64,000 nucleotides of DNA from Coprinus comatus. Taxonomy: Eukaryota; Basidiomycota; Agaricomycetes; Agaricales; Agaricaceae. Numbering within the stretch: position 1 is the stretch's first letter; each line of letters begins with the position of its first letter. The DNA is taken from assembly GCA_034638255.1 (NCBI GenBank), contig JAWPGT010000026.1:295064-359063 (forward strand). Direction: 5' to 3'. Below the pieces are notes generated by a model, which worked only from the letters and a program-made list of their open reading frames with translations, had not been told where the DNA came from and searched no databases. A program made the translations under genes and the position numbers. Of the stretch, positions 12,001 through 19,064 are shown one piece after another.

Positions 12001-12776
12001 AAACGTCTGTGCCAGAGGGAGAGGTCAAGAGGGAGTGTAGAGGTGGAAAAAGCGACCTCAGAGGCAATAACTGAGCCATTGAGGTAAGCACAGTTGTCAG
12101 AGTCAATGGTGGCAGTGAAGAGAGTAGATCTGGACTTCCTGAAGGTGATGGAATGGGAAGAGATGTTGATATTGAAGCCTTTATGTCGGGTAAGATGTAG
12201 GCAAGATAGGAGGTTGTTCCCTAGGTCAGGAACGTGTAAAACCCTCGAAAATTCGACCGGTCTAGCCTTCTTTCCTTTCAGAATAGGCTCAAACACCACA
12301 GAACCTATGCCAGCTGAGTAAACCACAGAATGATCAGCCAAGCGAATGGGAATGCGAGAGGGGGTGTAGTTCCTGAACCAGTGATGGTGGGGAGACATGT
12401 GAGATGTAGCACCGGTGTCACAAAGCCATTGGAAACTTGCATGAGGTTGGAGAGGGCTGGAGGAAGGAAGGGTAGATGTTGCATTGCCAGCAAACTCGGT
12501 AATGAAGGAGTTCGTTTCGTCGCACCAAATTTTGGGTGTCGTTTGCGAAATATGAGATAAACGTGTATGACAAGTTTGACGTGATTTGGACGGTCGGTTG
12601 GCGAGATATTGAGCTTTTGCCTTTGCCTTCTCAAAACTAAAGCATGAAACCTGAGAGTGGCCTGTAACTCCGCAAAAATCGCATTTTGTGGTTGGAAAAG
12701 CGGCCTGAGGTAGAGCTGAAGGTTTAGGAGGAAGGGAGGGATGTCCAGAGGATGAGTGACGCATTTTGAAAGCCAT
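9069..12776 (-). CDS. copia D Pol polyprotein, intact, 1235 residues
   Basis: Start at ATG 12776 because the upstream open frame runs back into the 5' LTR. Domains in order: CX2CX4HX4C zinc knuckle at about residues 32-45; aspartic protease Asp-Thr-Gly-Ala-Thr-Ser-His at about 118; GAG-pre-integrase with His-Arg-Arg-Phe-Ile-His-His; integrase with Thr-Phe-Ile-Asp-Asp-Ala-Thr; Pro/Ser-rich spacer; RVT_2 reverse transcriptase with Arg-Leu-Val-Ala-Lys-Gly and a Phe-Ile-Asp-Asp catalytic box (usually Tyr-Val-Asp-Asp); RNase H with Ser-Ser-Thr-Glu-Ala-Glu-Tyr. The family's usual capsid domain before the zinc knuckle is absent, with only about 30 residues there. No internal stops. It could supply protease, integrase and RT, but particle assembly would need a capsid from another element. 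Confidence 0.93.
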   Translation of the reverse strand: MAFKMRHSSSGHPSLPPKPSALPQAAFPTTKCDFCGVTGHSQVSCFSFEKAKAKAQYLANRPSKSRQTCHTRLSHISQTTPKIWCDETNSFITEFAGNATSTLPSSSPLQPHASFQWLCDTGATSHMSPHHHWFRNYTPSRIPIRLADHSVVYSAGIGSVVFEPILKGKKARPVEFSRVLHVPDLGNNLLSCLHLTRHKGFNINISSHSITFRKSRSTLFTATIDSDNCAYLNGSVIASEVAFSTSTLPLDLSLWHRRFIHHNYSDVKKMIAQDLVTGISLDSDSLPDPICEPCLAGKMHSTSFPPSTHHTRSPLELIHSDLHGPLPTPTAQGYKYWITFIDDATRFRSVILLKAKSEAFEAFKRYKAWVENQLGMKIKALQDDKGGEYMSNAFCSFTMGCGIERRHSTRNRPQQNGLAERANRTMGERITTMLSESGLPPSFWGECIASMVHVWNHLPTSPLPHTTPFEAFYKRKPDVSHLRVWGCTAYVFIQKDKRTSLEPHMEKCIFLGYEPGYKGWKFYNPTTRKVIISETAHFDERYFPGLSKGKTNNVPDFSLSSIPSSSSSSTPTSPTISGVPLPEDEGGIVEHSTSLPPLVPAAPIHLPAPVPPSPSPSPSPPHSPKLSPPPTPRIQPATPPPPPSTPPHRQPPSAQPPSRRRGSRIRQPSWKVRENLRQQKLYFDSEAEDSDEDFAFSVSDEKNGFKEVEFAGNVSSGHPGSFKAAMNSPDSHLWKEAMDKEYSTLEANGTWELIPLPRGEKAIKSGWVYKIKDNPDGSIERYKARLVAKGYAQRPGYDYTEVFAPTFRPASLRLIVALAAKEGYKLRSIDISSAFTYGDLEEEIYMRQPEGYHFGDSNMVFRLRKSLYGLKQAARQWNKKLHSVFISLGYIRLQSDSSIYIYSKGPVKVIVPIFIDDITLASKDDKAMDDTIKELSTHFKLRDLGSTSWLLAVKVDQDPSHRSISLSQKKYVKELLERFQMSDCRPVKTPLTPGLNLSTVTVTEDDKLLMKDVPYLSAVGALQYLATMTRPDIAFAVSYLGRFNHNPGPQHWAAVKHLFRYLKGTMDYKLVYKGDMATEDLFITYSDASHGSCQETGRATGGYVTLVCGAAVGWSSKRQSLVTLSSTEAEYVAAVEGGKEIMWMRNILSEFGYSFTFPSILNIDNQSAITVAKNPEHHGRMKQLDLCYFWLRDAVQNKVISPLFVSTSEQLADIFTKAVEPKAVSHFVPLLGLSS

Positions 12777-12866
12777 AAAGTCGTTGTAAAATAGTAGAAA
12801 GAGTGTTGAGCAGTAGAGAGTGGAATATGTGAATAAATAACGTGTTTCTTGAAGTCCTAAAGCACG

Positions 12867-12878
12867 GGGCCCATAACC
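12867..12878 (-). other. copia D primer-binding site (half-tRNA type)
   Basis: Minus-strand GGTTATGGGCCC immediately follows the 5' LTR (which ends at 12879) and is identical to the site of copia A. It matches the anticodon-region initiator tRNA-Met fragment used by Drosophila copia. Confidence 0.78.
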
Positions 12879-13227
12879 TGTAAGCGCAGGATCGTAGAGG
12901 ACGACGACGACGAGCACGATGACGAAGGAATGGAGGGAAACCAATAAGAAATGACTGAGATAAAACACAAACACTGCAGACACTTGTATTAGACTGGAGA
13001 GATACAATAACTTCTTAACTACTCACCTGCAGACACTTGTATTAGACTAGAGAGTCTTCATGTGTCTGCAGGACGCTTCAGTAACGTGTGACGTGACATT
13101 GTGATGTCACAGAAAGCGGAAACAATCTACAAGTCCAGAACTCTAAAGAGAATATCCAACCACAACTCTTCTAACCTCAACCAACAATAAGTACTGACCT
13201 TGGGGACTGTCTAGAGCATTCCTGACA
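12879..13227 (-). repeat. copia D 5' LTR (349 bp)
   Basis: Matches the 3' LTR at 8632-8979 throughout by eye, except for one extra C in the GAC repeat near 12905. Followed on the right by the gaaat duplication. Confidence 0.95.
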
Positions 13228-13850
13228 GAAATGAGTGCTTTGAAGGTGTCCAGGTAATCCTCCAAAGTCCGATCTTTCTGGAAGTAAGTATCCCCTTCCA
13301 ATGTGATAACCGCTTCCGACTCGGCATCGATCAGCAAGAAGCGAGCCTTGAACTGGGTTTTGAAGTCCTCCCAGTCCTCAAAAGGCAAGTTCCCAACCTG
13401 TGATTCTAGCTGAAATATCTCTTCTGTCCATGTAGCAGCCCGACCGCTCCTCATGTAGGACATGGCCCAGAGCATCTTTTCCTCGTCCGACTGGAATTCG
13501 CCTGACAGTTGGATGTACAGGTTACAGGCATTGAGGAAGGCCTGGCCTGTCTTGCGGTCACCATCATAATCAGGTGGCATAGCGACTCGCCCTCGGAATG
13601 TCCGTGGATGTTCGGGGGGAGATGGAGGAGCTGGCGTCGCAGGGGTAGCAGGTGAAGGGGTGGTCTGAGAGGCCGAAACGAGTGTGGAGAGTTGGGTGGT
13701 GATGGTGGCAAGTACATTGGCAGTGGTGGCAGAAGTGGATTCGGTAGCTTCTACTCACTGTCGTAGAGCATCAAGTGATGCCCGAAGCTCATGGAATGTG
13801 CCTTCAACAATTTCATTCCAAGTCAGCTGGGGCGGTGCTGGATCAGTCAT
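13228..13850 (-). pseudogene. gypsy A gag N-terminal half
   Basis: Retrotransposon gag from ATG at 13850: an N-terminal helix, a TGA at about 13755 (possibly TGG to TGA), a Pro/Thr-rich stretch, then the capsid-like region (13580-13228) with a Tyr-Met-Arg-Ser-Gly-Arg-Ala-Ala-Thr-Trp motif. The frame breaks off at 13228 where copia D is inserted and continues at 8631. It would encode the particle capsid. Confidence 0.82.
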
Positions 13851-13945
13851 GGTTTGGTGAGTAAGGGATAGAGGGATGCATCAGTGGGAAGTCTTCTGTT
13901 GTGGCAAACAGGGCTCTTCTGTCCAGCAATGCTAGCCTCTTGAAG

Positions 13946-13957
13946 AACTCTTTCTTC
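13946..13957 (-). other. gypsy A putative self-priming primer site
   Basis: Directly inside the 5' LTR the minus strand reads GAAGAAAGAGTT. Ten of these bases (13946-13955) are exactly complementary to AACTCTTTCT inside the LTR (14015-14024). That LTR segment lies about 33 bases downstream of a TATATATT box, so near the expected RNA 5' end. This is the arrangement of Tf1/sushi self-primed elements. No tRNA-like primer site is visible. Confidence 0.5.
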
Positions 13958-14261
13958 TGTAAGGGCGACTCACATTGGCGACAAGCGGCCTGACAACTAG
14001 CGAGGAATCCAAAGAGAAAGAGTTGGGGATTCACTCGCACAGGCTACACATAATATATACTACTATACAAACAGAGATGCCAGCTATTGTCCCAAGGGAT
14101 GTCGTAACATGGACAATGGGAACAATGGGGGATGAGTCACGTAAGGGGGCAAGTCATGAAAGTGTGAAGTCAGGAGGTGTTCCGATGGAAGTCGGAACAT
14201 CAGAGGATCGGTTGGTAGTCGGTGTGTCGGTGTAAGGGTCAGTGAGGAAGGTCCCCTTACA
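13958..14261 (-). repeat. gypsy A 5' LTR (304 bp, internally deleted)
   Basis: Same ends as the LTR at 3455-3819 but shorter by 61 bp, with the loss exactly between two 15-bp direct repeats. It abuts gypsy B pol at 14262. Confidence 0.9.
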
Positions 14262-16413
14262 GAAATGCGAATTCGAGAAAACCTCCATAGAATTCCTAGG
14301 AATGACGATAAGCCAGAACAGTATTACCATGTCAGAAGACAAACATGCTGGAATTGCAGAATGGCCTATACCAACATTACAACGCAAAGTTAGAAAGTTC
14401 TTAGGATTTGCAAACTTCTACCGAAAATTCATCAGGAACTACACCAATATCACCTGTCCTCTAAATGACCTTCTATGCAAATCGGTAGCATTTAAATGGA
14501 CCCCAGAAGCAGAAGAAGCTTTCAACACTGTTAAAGACATGTTTGTGAACAGATCTATCCTTCTCACTCCTGATCCTCACAAACCATTCCATGTCAAAAC
14601 AGATGCTTCTGACTTTGCAACAGGCAGTGTTCTATGTCAAACTGATGAAAATGGAGTTACTCATCCTTGTGCATTCCGTTCTAAATCCCTTGGACCTGCG
14701 GAACACAACTATCCCACTCCAGACAAAGAACTCCTTGCAATCAAACAAGCTTTTGATGACTGGCGCCACTACCTACTGGGATCACCGCATATAGTAACTG
14801 TGCACAGTGATCACAACAATCTCCATTTTTGGCAAGATTCGCAGAAGCTGTCACATTGTTAAGCTCGCACATGGGCTGAACTACAGAAATACAACTTTGT
14901 GATAAAACACAAACCAGGAAAAAAAATTCCTGCTGCAGATGCACTCTCTAGATGACCAGATCATAACTTTGACTCTGCTGAAGACAATGTGGATATTGTG
15001 GTTTTACCAAACAAGCTATTCTTAAATGCCACTTCAACTAAACCTGCCATAATTGCTCAAGAACCCACTCTGAAAGAGAAACAACAGCTTCTAGCACAGC
15101 ATCATGATCACCATTCCACAGGACACCCTGGAATAGATGAAACATTAAGACAAATTCAGTTAATAGTGAAATGGCCTGGAATGCGTGATTTCATTACCAA
15201 CTATGTCAAAGCCTGTCCATAATGCCAACAATTCAAGATTGATCAGAATCCTGCAAAACCTCCATTCCAACCACTTCCTCCATCCAAATCTATGCACGTT
15301 TTTGGTGATATTGCTATGGACTTAATCACTGATCTCCCTCTTTGCGGAAAATTTGATTTTATATTATCTGTGATAGATTGCGGATTATCGAAGGGGATAA
15401 TACTCTGTCCAACATTGAAAACCTGCACTTTCACCAATATCTCTAAACTCCTGATCGACAATGTCTACAAATGGTTTGGTACCCCCAACACTATTGTCTC
15501 AGATCGCAATCCTCGTTTTGCTTCTAAAGCTGCCTAAAGGTTCTTTAAGATGCTCCAGATTGACTGGAAACCTTCTATGGCATACCATCCCCAAACAGAT
15601 GGTACAACAGAACAAGCTAATCAAGAGATTGAAACATATCTCTCGATCTACTGCAACAACCAACTGAACGACTGGGTCGATGCACTTCCACTTCTTGAAT
15701 TCAGTTACAACTCCCATCCCCATGCCGCCAACAAACAATCACCACTAGAAATTATGACTGGAACAAATCCACCATCCTTCCCTAACATCATGGAAGAATC
15801 TGGTGCACCATCAGTCGATGATTATGTTTGAAAACTTGATCGTTTCAGACACGAAGCACTGCTAGCCTATCAATCTGTAGCTAAAGTGATATCTTCTTAT
15901 GTCAAACACCCTCATTATCCAACCTATAATGAAGGGAATGAAGTTTATCTAAATGCGAAAAACCTTCCCATCCAATACCAATCATCAAAGATCAAGCCAA
16001 AACGTCAAGGTCCCTTCAAGATCCTAAAATGCAAAGGACCTCTGACTTATCAACTTTTTCTACCAACTTCATGGAAGATCTATGATATGTTTCATGTGGC
16101 TCTGTTGAAACCCGCAGTTCAAAATGAGATCAACCCAAACAAGCCCTCCTCTGAAACCATCCCTGATTTGATAGATGGAGAAGAATACTGGGAAGTTGAA
16201 GCAATCATCAATCACAAAAGGAGTAGAAACAAGATGAAGTATTTGATCAAATGGAAGGGATTTCCTGACTCAGAGAATACTTGGGAACCAGAAGAGAATG
16301 TTTCGGATTCAGCAAAAGAACTGTTTGGAGAGTACCAGAAGAACCATTGCCTTTCACTTAAAAGGACTCCTCCAAAGAAGACACTCTCTACCCCCACTCA
16401 CAGATATAAATGA
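14262..16413 (+). pseudogene. gypsy B RT C-terminus, RNase H, integrase and chromodomain
   Basis: RT connection with Phe-Leu-Gly-Phe-Ala-Asn-Phe-Tyr (about 14398-14421), RNase H (about 14520-14880), integrase zinc module (about 15090-15240), core with Asp-Leu-Ile-Thr-Asp-Leu-Pro (about 15318) and Asp-Gly-Thr-Thr-Glu-Gln-Ala (about 15597), and chromodomain (about 16178-16330). At least six in-frame stops: 14860, 14953, 15220, 15535, 15829 and 16411. Most fit CGA to TGA or CAA to TAA. The block before 14862 reads Ser-His-Cys-stop where related elements have Arg-Arg-Gln, a run of C-to-T or G-to-A changes. Confidence 0.88.
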
Positions 16414-16445
16414 CCCAACAACAAGACTCCACCTCAGGCCCCTCT

Positions 16446-16792
16446 TGTAAGCGCAGGATCGTAGAGGACGACGAGATGAGCACGATGACGAAGGAATGGA
16501 AAGAAACCAATGAGAAATGACTGAGATAGAACACAAACACTGCAAACACTTGTATTAGACTAGAACATACAATAACTTCTTAATTACTCACCTGCAGACA
16601 CTTGTATTAGACTAGAGAGTCTTCATGTGTCTGCAGGACGCTTCAGTAATGTGTGATGTGACATTGTGATGTCACAGAAAGCGGAAACAATCTACAAGTC
16701 CAAAACTCCAAACAGAGTATCCAGCCACAACTCTTCTAACCTCAACCAACAATAAGTACTGACCTTGGGGACTGTCTAGAGCATTCCTGACA
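16446..16792 (-). mobile_element. solo LTR of copia D family in gypsy B (347 bp)
   Basis: TGTAAGCGC...CCTGACA in the same orientation as copia D, flanked by perfect duplications cctct (16441-16445 and 16793-16797). It has several substitutions relative to copia D, so it is an older insertion that lost its interior by LTR-LTR recombination. Confidence 0.93.
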
Positions 16793-16797
16793 CCTCT

Positions 16798-18426
16798 CCT
16801 CTTGAATACTTGCCCTCCTCTCACTCATCTTCCACACCAAGCCTAAGCTCAACCACCAATGACACATTTCTGTCACCAGCAACTACACCCCCTTGAACTG
16901 CATCTACAACAGGAGCTATCAATACTCCTCTTGCTCTCAATCCAGCTTTTGATCCTAACCAACTTCAACTGGATGATCCAGAAGTTCAAATTCTTCTTGA
17001 TACTGCTATTGAAGATATTCCTCCTCACATTCTCAATCACCTTCACATTGACACTCTTATCAATCATGGTACTTACCCACCTAGAACAACTCTGATTGAG
17101 GAACCCCAACTTGCCACAGCTATTGTCCTGGCAAGGTTCAATGCCATTCCACCTACCATGGATCAAACAGAGATACCCATTGCTCACCCCATATCCCACA
17201 TTGCAACCCCAGACGCAGTCTCTCCCCTCATTGAACAACCGACCACTGCACCCTCTAGGTCAGATGGTAACTCACCTGAACCAGTATTTGCAATGGAAAT
17301 TCACCCGAGAAGCACACCTGCCACCCCCTCCATTCATAATTTGAGTACATCAGAATGGGGAAATCACTATAACTGGAGAAGGGGAGTTGGATATCCAAAC
17401 ATGCTCTCCTACCACAAGGATGGAGAGGCACCACGAGAGTTACCAGCTGGATCCAATGCCGAGTTTCTCTCCCTTCCATATTTCGAGAAACTCTATGAAC
17501 TCTGGAATGTCCTCACCCACATTGTGTCAACGGCACAAGCAGAACAATACACTCCTACCTCCGCACCTGGTCGCTTGGCATAATTATACTTTGTTCGACA
17601 ACTTGGGGAGACCATTACCGAGTACCTCGCCTGTGCATCGGAGATCTCAGAAGCCTCTACCCCCACAACCAACCCTCCATGACCAGATGACCCAACGGGA
17701 TCAGATGTTCCTAGAAATGTTGAATGTGAGAACCCCAGCCTCCCAGCTAGCCAGGTTCCTCCCACCAATCTCCTTACCGACATCCCCAATACCTATCCAA
17801 TCACCCCAGACCATCCATTCACCAACCTTGGTTCCAGATATCCGTATCGATACACCATGCCTGCTCTTTACCATCCCCCAAACTGATAAGAGGCCTGTGT
17901 CTTACAAAATATCTCTAACCCACCATTCAAATCATCAAGAGCAGTTCACTATGCATTGTCATTAAGGGAACTGGCCAATAAGATCATTGGTTCTGAGGAT
18001 TTTGAGCAATGGTTTGGAAGGTTCCCAGTTTACAAGTTGAAAGAGGATATCATGAAGAGAGATATTCCCCTACTGGTCTACAACCAGTTCACTGACGAAG
18101 AAAAGAAGTGTTACGATTATGGTTGCATTGTCTGTGGATTAGTCGGACACATTGGATTATCATGCCCTGACTACCAATGCCAATTCTGCAACACCATGGG
18201 ACACTATTCCTGGACTTGCAAGAATCGACCCACATCCCCAGTTATTGTTTCTCAACTCAATACTCCTGAACCCCTGGAACCAGCCACTCCTATTGCACTT
18301 ACCAGAGCACAAGATCAATCACTCCCAAAATCTTTGGTACCCAGAAGGCTCATAGTTTACAATTTCATTGTGTCAGACATACTTCCTCCCTCCTCCCTCC
18401 TCTCCTCTGATGTCTTGATGAGAACC
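16798..18426 (+). pseudogene. gypsy B additional 3' open frame with two zinc knuckles
   Basis: Downstream of the chromodomain and in the same orientation, one main frame runs from about 16798 to the palindrome with only a few stops (TGA near 16894, stops near 17581 and 17680). The N-terminal part is acidic and Pro-rich. The end (17956-18426) has a folded-looking segment, then two adjacent CX2CX4HX4C knuckles (about 18133-18172 and 18178-18219). No signal peptide or membrane segment, so it is not an envelope gene. It could be an unusual 3' gag-like or nucleic-acid-binding protein of this chromovirus lineage. The end is cut by the palindrome. Confidence 0.6.
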
Positions 18427-18942
18427 TGTCAGAATGGTAGAGAGTGGTAAAGAGAATGTGAGGAGTAAAGATAGAGAGTTAAGCTCAGACACAGACACAG
18501 ACACAGAAAGAAGGGAATTGATTTTATTGTTTGGCTAAGACATGAGGGACTTATATATCTACCAGAACAAAGAACAACCAAAAGGGGAGAACAGTAAGGA
18601 CCCTTGTAGATACACTGTAATCTTTGTTAGGTTTTTCCCAGATATCTCCTTATCTTATCCATCTTTCCTAATCACTCCACTTATCTTATCCTGATGTTCT
18701 GGACTCTTTCATAATGTTCTTTTCCCTTATTATGTTACTTACATATTCCCTTTGTGTGCTGGCAAGGGTCCTTACTGTTCTCCCCTTTTGGTTGTTCTTT
18801 GTTCTGGTAGATATATAAGTCCCTCATGTCTTAGCCAAACAATAAAATCAATTCCCTTCTTTCTGTGTCTGTGTCTGTGTCTGAGCTTAACTCTCTATCT
18901 TTACTCCTCACATTCTCTTTACCACTCTCTACCATTCTGACA
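18427..18942. repeat. 516-bp LTR-derived palindrome with 180-bp perfect arms
   Basis: Arms 18427-18606 and 18763-18942 are exact reverse complements by eye; the spacer is 156 bp. Ends are TGTCAGAATGG and CCATTCTGACA. The right arm contains gatatataag followed about 25 bases later by caataaaatc, so it looks like the TATA-to-polyA half of an LTR in plus orientation. A complete LTR could be 18605-18942, with the left arm an inverted copy of its 3' half. No target duplication flanks it. The spacer start (gtagatacactgtaatcttt) also occurs in the gypsy C 5' region on the opposite strand. Confidence 0.85.
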
Positions 18943-19064
18943 ATCACATGATCATATTATGACACTACACCTGTCTTAAGAAGCAAACTGGTACTCAAAG
19001 GAAGAATTAAAAATAGAAAGAAGAATGACTCAACCCCAAGGAAACAGTTCCACATTCCGCTGTC

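Larger units (their letters stand above)
8632..13227 (-). mobile_element. complete Ty1/copia retrotransposon D nested in gypsy A gag
   Basis: 4596-bp element with LTRs at 8632-8979 and 12879-13227 that appear identical apart from a one-base indel. Target duplication gaaat is at 8627-8631 and 13228-13232. It has a half-tRNA primer site, a purine tract, and one uninterrupted 1235-residue open reading frame. Near-identical LTRs and an intact frame mean a recent insertion. It splits gypsy A gag cleanly. The capsid-type gag domain is missing. Confidence 0.96.
3455..14261 (-). mobile_element. Ty3/gypsy chromovirus A with nested insertions
   Basis: Minus-strand element bounded by related LTRs at 3455-3819 and 13958-14261, each TGTAAGGG...CCCTTACA. 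Without the two nested insertions (solo LTR 6338-6684 and copia D 8632-13227, each with a 5-base duplication) the element is about 5.85 kb, a normal chromovirus length. Order on the minus strand: 5' LTR, primer site, gag with zinc knuckle, protease, RT, RNase H, integrase, chromodomain, polypurine tract, 3' LTR. The frame holds several stops. The outer flanks do not share a target duplication (ctacg on the left, gaaat on the right). Confidence 0.9.
14262..18426 (+). mobile_element. Ty3/gypsy chromovirus B, 5' truncated and decayed
   Basis: Plus-strand element that starts abruptly inside RT, right after the Leu-Lys-Pro-Glu region and next to the gypsy A LTR. It continues through RNase H, integrase, chromodomain and an extra 3' open frame, and ends at the palindrome at 18427. 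No own LTR, primer site or purine tract is recognisable. It is interrupted by a solo LTR at 16446-16792. Confidence 0.87.

Noticed and set aside
12777..13007. N-terminal extension of copia D Pol into the LTR
   Set aside because: The upstream frame lies in LTR and primer-site sequence; the ATG at 12776 is the first after the primer site.
16798..18426. Envelope gene of gypsy B
   Set aside because: No signal peptide, membrane segment or furin-type site; instead two zinc knuckles.
18427..18942. MITE or TIR DNA transposon
   Set aside because: No target duplication at the ends, and the right arm has LTR promoter and polyA signals.
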